A DNA stretch of 56,504 nt. Origin: Vibrio nigripulchritudo ATCC 27043 (GTDB lineage Bacteria > Pseudomonadota > Gammaproteobacteria > Enterobacterales > Vibrionaceae). The position numbers were made by a program, and so were the translations under genes. Below the pieces are notes generated by a model. The model was not told the DNA's origin. It saw only the letters and a list, made by a program, of their open reading frames with translations, and made no database searches. Below, piece by piece: positions 7,994 through 17,136 of the stretch (its first letter is position 1; each line of letters begins with the position of its first letter). The DNA lies in NCBI RefSeq assembly GCF_000222685.1, contig NZ_AFWJ01000157.1, forward strand, positions 1 through 56,504. The letters are read 5' to 3'.

Positions 7994-8446
7994 GTGAAAT
8001 TAGATAAAATTACAAAACACAATATATATGAAGTGATGCGCTTGGGATTAAAGGAGAGTCAAAAAGGCTTCGTCTCTTCAAATGCACTCTCAATTGCGGA
8101 GTCATCGGTTAATCCTGATTATCGAACAAGAGCAGCAGTCGTAGGTGAAAAAATAGTTGGGTTTGTCATGTATACCGAATGGGTGAATGCGGTTTGGATG
8201 AAAGAGCAAAAGCCAGGTGAATATTATATTCCAAGGGTTATGATTGATAAGTCACACCAAGGCAAAGGTTACGGACGACAGTTGATGGTGTTGGTGCTCA
8301 ATGAAATAAAAATGAATCAGCCAAAAGCCATTCATATCGTTTATTGTGCGAAAAACACTGCGGCAAAAAATTTGTACGAGAGTTTTGGTTTCAAAGAGTA
8401 TGGAACGGATGCCCATGGAGATACATTAGCGAGAATTGATTTTTAG
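7994..8446 (+). CDS. GNAT-family N-acetyltransferase
   Basis: A 150-residue protein starting at GTG. The acetyl-CoA binding loop is Q-G-K-G-Y-G-R-Q (about 94-101) after the strand YYIPRVMIDKSHQG, and the final GNAT region is AAKNLYESFGFKEYG. The layout resembles BltD/spermidine acetyltransferase-like enzymes, which acetylate polyamines or other amines, but the substrate cannot be read from sequence. It follows the HNH gene by 72 bases in an AT-rich accessory stretch. Confidence 0.85.
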   Translation: MKLDKITKHNIYEVMRLGLKESQKGFVSSNALSIAESSVNPDYRTRAAVVGEKIVGFVMYTEWVNAVWMKEQKPGEYYIPRVMIDKSHQGKGYGRQLMVLVLNEIKMNQPKAIHIVYCAKNTAAKNLYESFGFKEYGTDAHGDTLARIDF

Positions 8447-8479
8447 ATTTCGCTAATCGCTTTAAATTAAGGAGTTTTT

Positions 8480-8971
8480 TTGGAAAAAGTTTTAATCAGT
8501 TCTTGCTTGGTTGGAAATAAAGTTCGATACAATGCGAGTTGCTTGTCTGTACCAGAGTCAGATTTAGATTGGCTCCATTCCAATCTAGAACTTGTAGTTT
8601 TTTGTCCTGAGTTATCAGCGGGAATGCCAATTCCTAGGGCTCCAGCTGAGATAATTCAAGGCAAAGGTAACGACGTTATCTTAGGCGCAGCTTCTGTCGT
8701 AGGTGACGACGGAATTGATGTTACCAACCAGTTTATCGAAGGAGCCCAAAACACATTAGAAATGTGTAAAGAGCATCAAATAAAGTATGCGGTACTTGCA
8801 GAAGGAAGCCCTTCATGCGGTAGCTCAAAAATCTATGATGGAACTTTTAGTGGAACCAAAATCGACGGTTCAGGCGTTACCGCAGCACTGTTAGAAAGTG
8901 CTGGCATTAAGGTTTTCAGCCAATACAACTTAGCAACTCTTAGAGCTAAATTAGAAACTAAATTCTTATAA
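8480..8971 (+). CDS. DUF523 family protein
   Basis: A 163-residue protein that starts at TTG six bases after AAGGAG, a strong site that decides the unusual start. The N-terminus VLISSCLVGNKVRYNA, the central FCPELSAGMPIPRAP and the later ILGAASV...EGSPSCGSSKIYDG are the signature blocks of DUF523, with conserved Cys residues (about 9, 42 and 115) that probably bind a metal or substrate. Biochemical function is not established to my knowledge; fusions with tRNA-modification-type or DUF1722 domains occur in the family. It is monocistronic by appearance. Confidence 0.9.
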   Translation: MEKVLISSCLVGNKVRYNASCLSVPESDLDWLHSNLELVVFCPELSAGMPIPRAPAEIIQGKGNDVILGAASVVGDDGIDVTNQFIEGAQNTLEMCKEHQIKYAVLAEGSPSCGSSKIYDGTFSGTKIDGSGVTAALLESAGIKVFSQYNLATLRAKLETKFL

Positions 8972-9071
8972 GGCATAAATTGCGAAACCATTTGAGCGTT
9001 CTTCCCACGCTTGATGTTTTTGTCGATGCTTAAGCCACTTGTTCTGGCGTTATGTAGAAACTGAATGTTAT

Positions 9072-9506
9072 ATGAAAATTATTGAGAAAACTAAGGGGCT
9101 TGAGCTTGACGAATTCATGTCAAATCCGCTTTATGCCTTCCTTGCAAGTGATACCGATTTTAATCCGTGCTGTTCACCAGTCTGGTTTCTTTGGGAAGAA
9201 GAGAAGATATGGATCATCTCTGTTAAAGGAGATTCTTTCCCCAAACGGATAGCGAAACAGCCAAACTGCGCAATAAGCATCGTCGACTGGGATAGGTTTT
9301 CCGGGAAGTCTATACACGTAGGTTTTAGAGGTAGTGCAAGCCTTAAAAGCTTCGACAGTCATCGTGCGGAACGCTTACTAACTAAGTATTTAGGTGACGA
9401 TAAGTCTTCTTGGAACAAACGATTCTTAGATTTTCAGTCAAACACAGAAAATGTCTTTGTGTGTTTTGAACCAGAAACGGTTGTCCTGAGGGATCAATCA
9501 TATTGA
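9072..9506 (+). CDS. Pyridoxamine-phosphate-oxidase-fold (PNPOx-like) flavoprotein
   Basis: 144 residues from ATG 9072; an upstream TTG-type extension to 9039 adds no family sequence. The split-barrel pattern is visible: FMSNPLYAFLASDTDFN, then PVWFLWEEEKIWIIS, then PNCAISIVDWDR. This matches small PNPOx-like proteins that bind FMN or F420-type cofactors and reduce small substrates. No clear ribosome site is seen. It lies in the single-gene accessory stretch, preceded by a GGCGTTATG motif reminiscent of integron recombination sites (see findings). Confidence 0.75.
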   Translation: MKIIEKTKGLELDEFMSNPLYAFLASDTDFNPCCSPVWFLWEEEKIWIISVKGDSFPKRIAKQPNCAISIVDWDRFSGKSIHVGFRGSASLKSFDSHRAERLLTKYLGDDKSSWNKRFLDFQSNTENVFVCFEPETVVLRDQSY

Positions 9507-9637
9507 TAGTAGTGGCTTGGGCATCGCTGAGTTTGTTCAATCCTAATACTTAGGACGACGATTCACCTGTAAAGACTTGAATTGAGTATTGCCTGAGAAC
9601 TAACCTAATCATAGGTATCCGCAGGGAATTCAGAATC

Positions 9638-10117
9638 GTGAAAAAAGTTTTTATGCGTTACTTAACTCAGCTAAAGGTCATTCTCTTAAAAGTGCCATCA
9701 GATACACTTCAGTGCTCACTCTCTGAAGGAATGTTTCCTTTGGAAGGACATGCCAAAATAGCCACTAACTTTGCTTTGAGGGGATATTGCCCACTTTTGG
9801 GTGTCGAAGTGATATCGTTTGATCAACGAGAAAGTGGACTTGCGTCTTTGATAACACAGATCGATGAAACCTTAAGTTACCTCAAACAAGCACCAGATAT
9901 AAAATCGTTCGACGACAATGTAATGCTTCAGGATAGAGCGGGTTTCGCCGATGTCAGCTTACCTCAATCTGAATTCATTTCTCTTTATATCGTTCCTAAC
10001 TTATTGTTTCATATGAGTATGGTTTATGCGATTGCCAAATCGAATGGGGTAGAGCTAGGGAAAGGAGATTTTGATGGTTTACACGAATACCCAAAAGGAT
10101 TTCATTTCGTTAAATAG
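9638..10117 (+). CDS. DUF1993 family protein (DinB-like fold)
   Basis: 159 residues from GTG 9638 (an ATG at 9653 is an alternative). Family blocks are clear: LSEGMFPLEGHAKIATNFALRG, LGVEVISFDQRE, and near the end FHMSMVYAIAKSNGVELGKGDFDG. DUF1993 proteins are predicted four-helix bundles related to DinB/YfiT, with no settled function. The gene ends 56 bases before the convergent CAT-like gene, and the two share a terminator hairpin. Confidence 0.85.
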   Translation: MKKVFMRYLTQLKVILLKVPSDTLQCSLSEGMFPLEGHAKIATNFALRGYCPLLGVEVISFDQRESGLASLITQIDETLSYLKQAPDIKSFDDNVMLQDRAGFADVSLPQSEFISLYIVPNLLFHMSMVYAIAKSNGVELGKGDFDGLHEYPKGFHFVK

Positions 10118-10135
10118 CCTTATTATGCAGCAATA

Positions 10136-10165
10136 AAAGAATAGGAGCTCTCACTCCCATTCTTT
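10136..10165. terminator. Bidirectional terminator-like hairpin
   Basis: AAAGAAT-A-GGAG pairs with CTCC-C-ATTCTTT with one A-C mismatch around a 6-base loop, between two convergent genes. The A-rich and T-rich flanks allow termination in either direction, though no long T-run follows. Confidence 0.6.
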
Positions 10166-10172
10166 GTAGGAT

Positions 10173-10835
10173 TTACCCCATCTCACTCACTAACTTTTCA
10201 GGCTCAGCCAGCAACTCCTGAAGCCTTTTGTAGTAAAGAGAAATGTGCCAACCGTCCATTAAGGCGTGGTTGGTCTGAACAGAGACGGGCATATCCACAT
10301 ACCCATCTTTATCAATGATCTTTCCCCAGGAAATGAGCGGAATACTAGAAGGGACATTCAGGTTCACTGGGTGAACAAAGGACGTAAACCTTAGCCATGG
10401 CAGGCAAGATGTGTAGATAACGTCGTCTTTGTCCGGTCCGCCTTCTAGAGTCACCTTCTCAGAGATACGAGCCTTTTCTGCCTCAAGATACTCTGCAAAC
10501 TGAGAAAAACTCTTTCCATGCTCTACTTCACCAAAACTGAAAAGAGGTGGCTCTTTGGTCATGGCGATAAAGCCAAATCGCAAAGACTCATATTCCACAA
10601 CCTCTTCACCGTGGATCCTCAACCTGAACTCTCTAATCTCGTTGGCTGCCGCGAGTACCGCGTAAGACACCAAGTTAAATATCGAAATGGAATGCGCTTT
10701 TGCGAAGTAATAGCTGTTGGTGAGTTCTACATCAGCGCAAAATCCGACATAAGGGTAATCTCGCTGGCTAAAGTGTTCAAAGTGAGGCGTTCGCCCCCAG
10801 GCCGTTTTATCAACGGTTTTTGCTGACGCTGTCAT
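10173..10835 (-). CDS. CatA-like (chloramphenicol acetyltransferase type A family) O-acetyltransferase
   Basis: A 220-residue protein, the usual length of the CAT trimer subunit. The catalytic motif near the C-terminus reads QTNHALMDGWH, equivalent to HHAVCDG in classical CAT: the second, catalytic His and the Asp are kept while the first His is Asn. The region EFRLRIHGEEVVEYESLRFGFI also matches the family. Such chromosomal relatives acetylate chloramphenicol or other acceptors; real resistance cannot be inferred. It starts with ATG, divergent from the alpha/beta hydrolase. Confidence 0.85.
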   Translation of the reverse strand: MTASAKTVDKTAWGRTPHFEHFSQRDYPYVGFCADVELTNSYYFAKAHSISIFNLVSYAVLAAANEIREFRLRIHGEEVVEYESLRFGFIAMTKEPPLFSFGEVEHGKSFSQFAEYLEAEKARISEKVTLEGGPDKDDVIYTSCLPWLRFTSFVHPVNLNVPSSIPLISWGKIIDKDGYVDMPVSVQTNHALMDGWHISLYYKRLQELLAEPEKLVSEMG

Positions 10836-11030
10836 ACATGGTTCCTAGCTGACTGTTGTTGTTAATTGTTATGTGTATTATTGCATTAATTTAGGCATTG
10901 CTCCTGATGAATTGGCGACAACATACACCTAACGCAGAAAGATTGCTGGGAGCAAAATCCTGCTGACAAAAGCTGACATCTTCTTTAGATAGAATGAGTT
11001 GATATCAATTCCAAATAACGAGGGGTCACC

Positions 11031-11786
11031 ATGTTTCAGCAAGAAGGGCATCTTAAAATAGACGGCGCGAGTATTTACTACGAAGTGAGCGGGGATCCGA
11101 TGGGTAAACCGCTGCTGTTTTTGCATGGTGGGTTGGGTTGCATGTATGACCTGAATCCATTGCTGGATTTTGTTCCCAACGGGTACAAAGTGATATCCGT
11201 CGATTTTCGTGGTCACGGGCAATCGACAATAGGCGAATTACCACTAAGCTACCAGCGTTATCAGGAAGACATTGAAGCGCTGCTTTCCCATTTAAAAGTC
11301 ACCCGATACTCAATATTCGGGTTTAGCGATGGAGGGATCGTTGCCTACAGATTGGCTTCGGCTCATCCAGATTCAGTCGAAAAGGTGGTGACGCTGGGTT
11401 CACAGTGGCGGCTGACAGAGAACGACCCGGTAGAACCCATTTTGTCATCCTTATCTGTGGAAATGTGGCGGGAGAAATTCCCGAAAGATGTCTCCAGATA
11501 TGAAGAAATTAATCCGCAACCCGATTTTTCTACTCTGATTGATAGAGTAAAGGCTGTTTGGCTGGATAGATCGGAAACGGGTTACCCTGTCAATCAAATG
11601 ACCAATATCACTTGCCCAGTATTGATCATAAGAGGTGACAATGATTTCCTTTTTTCGAGGGAAGAAGCGACTTACCTTGTCGATCTACTGCCAGACTGCG
11701 CGTTTATGAATGTTCCGTTTTCTGAACATGCGACACATCAGGAACATCCTGAAATGATAGGATTAGCTCTCAATCAGTTTCTATGA
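11031..11786 (+). CDS. Alpha/beta-fold hydrolase
   Basis: A 251-residue cytoplasmic hydrolase; ATG after GAGGGG. The oxyanion loop is LHGGLG (31-36), the nucleophile elbow is GFSDGG with Ser99, the acid is Asp203 or Asp205 in RGDND, and the base is His233 or His236 in FSEHATH. The order and spacing fit haloalkane dehalogenase or esterase-like hydrolases; the substrate is unknown. It is 51 bases upstream of the CPT-like kinase on the same strand and could share its transcript. Confidence 0.88.
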   Translation: MFQQEGHLKIDGASIYYEVSGDPMGKPLLFLHGGLGCMYDLNPLLDFVPNGYKVISVDFRGHGQSTIGELPLSYQRYQEDIEALLSHLKVTRYSIFGFSDGGIVAYRLASAHPDSVEKVVTLGSQWRLTENDPVEPILSSLSVEMWREKFPKDVSRYEEINPQPDFSTLIDRVKAVWLDRSETGYPVNQMTNITCPVLIIRGDNDFLFSREEATYLVDLLPDCAFMNVPFSEHATHQEHPEMIGLALNQFL

Positions 11787-11837
11787 TTTACATTGTAAAT
11801 TGCTCAAACGGATCTTAAGCAGGAATAAAGAAAAGAT

Positions 11838-12428
11838 ATGGACGTGATTTTTCTCAATGGACCGAGCAGCAGCGGAAAAAGCACAATCGCTAAAGCACTT
11901 CAATCTCAGCTGCCGGGGTACTACCTGCACATTGGTATTGATACTTTTATCTCGATGATGCCGGATAAGGCAAACAGTCTTGGAGACGAAACTCAGCACG
12001 CTGATGGATTCTATTGGGAAAAGGAATGCTTAGAAGGGCGCGACGTATTTCGTGTGCGTAAGGGGCAATACGGTATTCAGGTGAATGACGCCTACCGAAC
12101 AACGGTTAAACATCTGGTTGAAAGCGGGCTAAAAGTGATCGTAGATGACGTTGCTGATGGGAATGAAGAGATAACCCTGTGGCGAGATGTACTCAAAGGA
12201 AAAGACTGCCTTTTTGTTGGGGTAATCTGTGAAGAGTCGCTTTTGGAACAACGGGAAAAGTCACGTGGAGACAGAAAGCTGGGGTCGGCCAGGGAGCAGT
12301 TGTGCCGCGTACACAAAAATGTTGAATACGACATGTGGGTTGACACTAGCAAGGAAAGCGCAGACACAATTGCGTTGAAAATTGGGGCAAAAGTAGAGGC
12401 GCAAATCTCAAGAGAAAATAGGTCTTAA
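11838..12428 (+). CDS. Chloramphenicol phosphotransferase (CPT)-like P-loop kinase
   Basis: A 196-residue protein with Walker A GPSSSGKST (8-16), then the substrate region LHIGIDTFISMMPDK and the segment KVIVDDVADG as Walker B equivalent. This is the organisation of CPT-like proteins, first known as chloramphenicol 3-O-phosphotransferase from a Streptomyces producer but widespread with unknown substrates. ATG preceded by AAGAAAAG. It lies within a run of small accessory genes on the + strand that also has a CAT-like gene nearby; a shared substrate is only a possibility. Confidence 0.85.
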   Translation: MDVIFLNGPSSSGKSTIAKALQSQLPGYYLHIGIDTFISMMPDKANSLGDETQHADGFYWEKECLEGRDVFRVRKGQYGIQVNDAYRTTVKHLVESGLKVIVDDVADGNEEITLWRDVLKGKDCLFVGVICEESLLEQREKSRGDRKLGSAREQLCRVHKNVEYDMWVDTSKESADTIALKIGAKVEAQISRENRS

Positions 12429-12462
12429 AAGAAAAGACGACTATAGAAACTAGGGGACAGAA

Positions 12463-13149
12463 ATGAACATCGACAATAAAGAGGGTTTTGTAGATACGTT
12501 TCTTGAGCATTATCTCGACAGGGGTTTTGGTAGCCTGTCAAAAAGCGAAATTGATACCTTGGTGATGTACCTGTTGTTGGAACACAGCGACCTAAAACAC
12601 AAATCCAATTTCGAGTTGAGTTTACAACTTCAAATTACCGAGTCGCGCATCAAGACCATCAAACACAAAGCCAAGTTGCTGTTTCTGGACAATGCAGACG
12701 AATTCATCAAGGCGGAGTTCTTTTCATTACTGCACCAATCTAAGTTGCAAGGGGAGCGCAAACAGGGCGCGCCCGCCAAGATTGTAATGGTGATAGAAGA
12801 TGCGTTTGTTAAGCAGGGTGTGCAGGCGAAATTGAAAGCTTTAGGGCACTTTGCAGACAACTCATTTAACAGCGAGATCGTAAAAATAACTCAGTCTTCA
12901 TTTGTGGATCTTATCGATCACTTCTTTAGTCAAAGTGAGCGAGAAAAAATTCTGCAGGACGTGAATCAGGTGATTCCAGAAGAAGACTTCATTGATTTCA
13001 AAGCATTGTTACAAGACTTTCTATCTGGAGTGGCGACCAAATCGGGTGAGAAGGTTGTGGATTTAGGCGCTGTCTTCGCGACCGGTGGTGCAAGTGAAAT
13101 TATTACACTGACCGAAACCATGAAAGCATTCTTTGGTAGTGACGAATAG
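12463..13149 (+). CDS. Unknown 228-aa helical protein with HTH-like N-terminus
   Basis: I do not recognise the family. Residues 40-75 (LSLQLQITESRIKTIKHKAKLL) look like a helix-turn-helix of the LuxR or sigma type, and the rest is helical and charged with a C-terminal region GEKVVDLGAVFATGGASEI. No signal peptide or membrane helix is visible. It begins with ATG after AGGGGACAG, 34 bases after the kinase stop, and ends 23 bases before the DUF3224 gene, so the three are probably cotranscribed. A regulatory or accessory role is guesswork. Confidence 0.6.
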   Translation: MNIDNKEGFVDTFLEHYLDRGFGSLSKSEIDTLVMYLLLEHSDLKHKSNFELSLQLQITESRIKTIKHKAKLLFLDNADEFIKAEFFSLLHQSKLQGERKQGAPAKIVMVIEDAFVKQGVQAKLKALGHFADNSFNSEIVKITQSSFVDLIDHFFSQSEREKILQDVNQVIPEEDFIDFKALLQDFLSGVATKSGEKVVDLGAVFATGGASEIITLTETMKAFFGSDE

Positions 13150-13172
13150 GGACAATAACAGGGAGAAAACCG

Positions 13173-13565
13173 ATGAAAATTTCGGGTGAATTTGAAGTAA
13201 AGCTAGAACCAATGGAGACGTTTGCTCAGGGGGTGGATGGCGTCAACCTCGGCCGCATGTCGATTGATAAAGAATTTAAAGGCGAGCTTTCAGCGCACAG
13301 CAAAGGTGAAATGCTCAGCGCAGTGACGGCAGTAAAAGGATCCGCAGGCTATGTCGCCATTGAGCAAGTAGTTGGAACCCTCGGTGGTAAAAAAGGAAGC
13401 TTCGTGTTGCAGCACTATGGCATTATGGCGAATGGGAGCGATTCGTTAATACTGGAAGTGGTGCCCAACTCGGGATCTGATGAGTTACAGGGGCTGGCGG
13501 GCAAAATGAATATCCGAATTGAAGAAGGTCAGCACTACTACGATTTTGAATACGACTTTGTATAA
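13173..13565 (+). CDS. DUF3224 family protein
   Basis: A 130-residue protein with the family pattern: an N-terminal GEFEVKLEPM, then LGRMSIDKEFKGELSAHSKGEML, AGYVAIEQVVGTLGGKKGSFVLQHYG in two halves, and a C-terminal IEEGQHYYDFEYDF. DUF3224 proteins are small beta-barrel (avidin or allene-oxide-cyclase-like) proteins of unknown function. ATG follows GGGAGAAAA. It is the last gene of the small plus-strand run. Confidence 0.88.
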   Translation: MKISGEFEVKLEPMETFAQGVDGVNLGRMSIDKEFKGELSAHSKGEMLSAVTAVKGSAGYVAIEQVVGTLGGKKGSFVLQHYGIMANGSDSLILEVVPNSGSDELQGLAGKMNIRIEEGQHYYDFEYDFV

Positions 13566-13677
13566 AGTGCACCTTGAATAAGTGGTAATGATACTCCACA
13601 TGTTGCCCATTAAATTAGCTGTGCTAGATTAACTTCCTTAAATAAGCCTTTGAAGATGTTCATTTTAGGGAGAAAGC

Positions 13678-14904
13678 ATGAACTACGTAGATGGAGTGCT
13701 ACAGGTAGAATCATTTCTGGCGGTGACTCTGGGAATCATTGTTCTGTTCTTGGGTCGTCGCCTGACTCAGGCGAGCCACTGGCTAAGGGAATTCAGCATC
13801 CCTGAACCTGTCTCCGGGGGCATTTTGGTCTCCGTTCTTTTTGCTATTCTGCACTACGTGACTCAAGTGGATGTCGAATTCGATTTGGCGGCGCGTGATC
13901 TTCTTCTTGTCTACTTCTTCACCACTATCGGCATCAATGCCAGCCTGAAAGATCTCTTCAAAGGTGGGAAACCACTTATCATTTTGCTTACCATCACGAT
14001 AGGGTACATGTTTATCCAGAACCTAACGGGTATTGGCATTGCGACCATGTTGGGGCAGCCGGATATCGTGGGCTTGTTGAGTGGTACGGTTTCACTGATA
14101 GGCGGACACGGAACAGCGATTGCCTGGTCACCTAAAATTGGTGAAAGCTTCGGTTTAAACACGGCAATGGAAATAGGCATAGCCAGTGCGACTTTTGGGC
14201 TGATCTTAGCCAGTATTATGGGCGGTCCCATCGCTAAATTTCTGATTAACCGTCACAACTTAAGCCCGGCTAAAGTCGAAAAAATGGACGTCGGAACATC
14301 GGCTGACAACCCTAAACCCAGTATTAATGCGTATGACTTTCTAGATGCGGTACTGGCCATCCATATCTGTGTGATATTGGGGGCATTTCTTAATGAAGCG
14401 GTTTCAGAATTCGGACTGGATTTGCCATTGTTCGTGACTTGTCTGTTCGCGGGTATTCTTATTTCTAATCTGATTCCGGACTCTTACCCTCGCTTAACCG
14501 GAACACGTTGGCCAAAACGTACCCCAGCCATCGCCCTGATAGCCGACATTGCGCTGGGAGCATTTCTGGCGATGTCTTTAATGAGTATGCAGCTTTGGGC
14601 TTTAGTTGATTTGGCTGGACCTATCTTCGTCATCTTAGGTGCGCAGTTTGTGGTCGCAATCTGTGTCGCTATTTTTGTTGTATTTCCACTTATGGGCAAA
14701 ACCTACGATGCTGCGGTTGTTTGTGCCGGTTTTGGAGGTATTTCACTGGGGTCGACCCCGACGGCGATGGCAAATATGTCTGCCGTTGCGCAAAAATATG
14801 GAAACAGCCATCAGGCCTTCATCATAGTGCCGCTGGTCTGTGCATTTTTTATCGACCTCGCCAACGCTTTAATCATCCCATATTTTGTCGGATTACTAAG
14901 TTGA
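13678..14904 (+). CDS. gltS: Sodium/glutamate symporter GltS
   Basis: A 408-residue inner-membrane protein of the usual GltS length with about ten hydrophobic helices. The two inverted halves each carry a glycine-rich re-entrant loop: GTVSLIGGHGTAIAW (first half) and CAGFGGISLGSTPTAMANM (second half), the family signature. It imports glutamate with sodium, fitting a marine organism. ATG is preceded by GGGAGAAAG. It is single and followed by 250 AT-rich bases. Confidence 0.93.
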   Translation: MNYVDGVLQVESFLAVTLGIIVLFLGRRLTQASHWLREFSIPEPVSGGILVSVLFAILHYVTQVDVEFDLAARDLLLVYFFTTIGINASLKDLFKGGKPLIILLTITIGYMFIQNLTGIGIATMLGQPDIVGLLSGTVSLIGGHGTAIAWSPKIGESFGLNTAMEIGIASATFGLILASIMGGPIAKFLINRHNLSPAKVEKMDVGTSADNPKPSINAYDFLDAVLAIHICVILGAFLNEAVSEFGLDLPLFVTCLFAGILISNLIPDSYPRLTGTRWPKRTPAIALIADIALGAFLAMSLMSMQLWALVDLAGPIFVILGAQFVVAICVAIFVVFPLMGKTYDAAVVCAGFGGISLGSTPTAMANMSAVAQKYGNSHQAFIIVPLVCAFFIDLANALIIPYFVGLLS

Positions 14905-15155
14905 TATTTTTAATTTAAAGCTCATTAGTTGTTCTAAAATCGACCGTTTCAATAAATAAATTATGAATATGATTGGGTAAAGTTACATTTACATACAATA
15001 TAGATATATTTTTACATAATCCATTTTATTTTTATAAAACATAAAGATATTAAATTTATTATGGTCAGAATGATAAACTGTTAATGTGATATTACTCCCA
15101 ATATTTTTGCAAATCAGTACAATTCTTATCCTGTAATTATTGGCTCACCGCGAAG

Positions 15156-17090
15156 GTGACGAAAAAACTGACAGGTACAAGAATGATTAATTTTGGTTTT
15201 AAGCAGCGAGTCATTGCGGTAGCCGCCTTGCTGCTTGTTTTATCCCTTAGCGTTTCACTTTACATCTCATATTACTTTTTAGCTCAAGATAAGCAGCAAA
15301 GTATTGATTACAGTGCGTCTTTGAAAACAGACGCAGTCAGTAACTCCATAGAAACCTGGATGAGCAACGTTAGCCGTACACTACAGAATGTTGCTCCGAC
15401 TTTCGCTACAGAGTATTCAGAAGAGGATACTCAATTACTTCTTAAACAAGTGGCAGACTCTTCTCAGGTATTTGCGATTGTTGTCGGTTTTGAAAACGGC
15501 AGCGCGTTTAGTTCACGCTCAGGTAAATACGATTCAAACAGCTATGACCCGCGAGTACGTGGTTGGTACAAACAGGCAAAAGCCAAGCGCAGTACGGTAA
15601 TTACAGGTATTTACCGCGGATCGTCCACCAAAAAACTCATGGTGAGTGTTGCAGAACCCTTCTACGAAGGTACTGCGTTAAAAGGTGTTCTTCTGGCCGA
15701 TCTTACGTTGGAAATCATGAATGAAAGAATCAATGACAACCTTCCAGAAGGCGCCATTGCTTCGCTGTTTGACTCACAAGGTACTGTCATTGCTTCCTCG
15801 TCACCGAAAAGCACAGCGGGCGAAACCAACCTGTCTGATATTGCATCACTTGCTCCACACAAAACCACAGTTCTGAGTTCGGGTTACGGTTCATTCGTGT
15901 TCGACAGCGCGGGTCGCAATCGTATCGGTTACCACGACGAAGTTCATTTGGGTTACGGCGTTTCGTGGTATTACCTGGTAAGCGTAGATCAGGCAAAGGC
16001 ATACCAGAGCCTGAGCGACCTTGTCTTCAACATGGTTCTGGTGGCAGCGGGGCTAATTATTCTCTCTGTACTCGGCATTATGCTGACACTGCAGATGCTG
16101 TTTAAGCCGATGAATCGTCTGCAATCCAAAGTGGATGATCTGACAAACGGTGACGGCGATCTGACCAAGAGTATCGACGTCACTAACGAAGATGAAATTG
16201 GCAAAGTAGCCATAAGCATTAATGCTTTGATGTCCCAGCTTCAGAACCTGATTTCCGACACTAAATCGCTGGGTAAAGACATCTCGACCAGCATGACTGC
16301 GTCGGCAGAAGGTGCGAATAAAGCGCAGAGCTTTATCGCTGACCAGATGCAGGAAGTGGATCAGCTTGCTGCGGCAATTGACGAAATGTCTGTGAGCGCC
16401 AAAGAGGTGGCAAACCATTCTCAGCAAGCTTCGACAGCAATCCAAAGTGCAAATGGCAATATCGAGAAGAGTGCCATTCTGGTAGAAGATTCAGCCCAAT
16501 CTACAGATGCATTGTCTCAGAAGGTTCAGGAAGCCGTGTCAGTGGTGACGGAACTTAATCAGGCGACCAAACGAATTGAGTCTGTGCTTGAAGTGATCAA
16601 CGACATTGCAGATCAGACTAACTTGCTGGCGCTGAACGCCGCGATTGAAGCCGCAAGGGCGGGTGCATCGGGTCGCGGGTTTGCCGTAGTGGCGGATGAA
16701 GTACGAACTCTGGCACAAAGAACTCAGGCTTCAACTGAAGAAATCGGCACCATGATTGATGAGCTTCAGGCGGGGTCGAAATCTGCATTGGTGGTCATGG
16801 AATCAAGCCAGAAAGAAGTGGTTCAGACTCTGCAGCATTCACAAGATGCGGACTCAGCTCTGCAAGCGATCCGCCAGGCAATGGGACAGATCACCGATAT
16901 GATTCATCAGATCGCATCTGCCGCAGAGCAACAGAGCATTGTAAGTGAAGAGGTCAACCGTAATGCTCAGAAAACCAAAGACATTTCAGTGGATGTTTCT
17001 GACTTTATGGGCAACCTGACGGGGTCAATCAGCGAACAGCAGAAAGTGGTTGAGGAACAGGACAAATTGCTGAGCCGCTTTAAGGTTTAG
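15156..17090 (+). CDS. Methyl-accepting chemotaxis protein, dCache type
   Basis: A 644-residue receptor from GTG 15156; the ATG at 15183 gives 635 residues and is equally likely. A first membrane helix lies at about residues 17-40, a periplasmic double-Cache domain ([19 protein letters not shown] is the typical Cache strand) follows, then a second helix at about 290-312, a HAMP domain, and a signalling domain. The kinase-contact hairpin holds [18 protein letters not shown]. The signal is likely a small molecule such as an amino acid, but binding residues are not decisive. The gene is preceded by 250 very AT-rich bases and ends in a strong terminator. Confidence 0.93.
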   Translation: MTKKLTGTRMINFGFKQRVIAVAALLLVLSLSVSLYISYYFLAQDKQQSIDYSASLKTDAVSNSIETWMSNVSRTLQNVAPTFATEYSEEDTQLLLKQVADSSQVFAIVVGFENGSAFSSRSGKYDSNSYDPRVRGWYKQAKAKRSTVITGIYRGSSTKKLMVSVAEPFYEGTALKGVLLADLTLEIMNERINDNLPEGAIASLFDSQGTVIASSSPKSTAGETNLSDIASLAPHKTTVLSSGYGSFVFDSAGRNRIGYHDEVHLGYGVSWYYLVSVDQAKAYQSLSDLVFNMVLVAAGLIILSVLGIMLTLQMLFKPMNRLQSKVDDLTNGDGDLTKSIDVTNEDEIGKVAISINALMSQLQNLISDTKSLGKDISTSMTASAEGANKAQSFIADQMQEVDQLAAAIDEMSVSAKEVANHSQQASTAIQSANGNIEKSAILVEDSAQSTDALSQKVQEAVSVVTELNQATKRIESVLEVINDIADQTNLLALNAAIEAARAGASGRGFAVVADEVRTLAQRTQASTEEIGTMIDELQAGSKSALVVMESSQKEVVQTLQHSQDADSALQAIRQAMGQITDMIHQIASAAEQQSIVSEEVNRNAQKTKDISVDVSDFMGNLTGSISEQQKVVEEQDKLLSRFKV

Positions 17091-17111
17091 TGATAGCTCT
17101 GAACGAAATCG

Positions 17112-17136
17112 AAGGCACGCTACGGCGTGCCTTTTT
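17112..17136 (+). terminator. Terminator of the chemoreceptor gene
   Basis: AAGGCACGC pairs with GCGTGCCTT around the tetraloop TACG and runs into five T. It overlaps the end of the convergent 309-aa gene. Confidence 0.92.

Noticed and set aside
8972-9056. Possible integron attC site
   Set aside because: Only a short hairpin and a GGCGTTATG end are seen; the paired R and L boxes and extended arm complementarity of a real attC are lacking, and no other copies appear between neighbouring genes.
10173-10835. Acquired chloramphenicol resistance gene
   Set aside because: The catalytic motif differs at the first His, no mobile element is near, and chromosomal CAT-like proteins are common; resistance should not be inferred.
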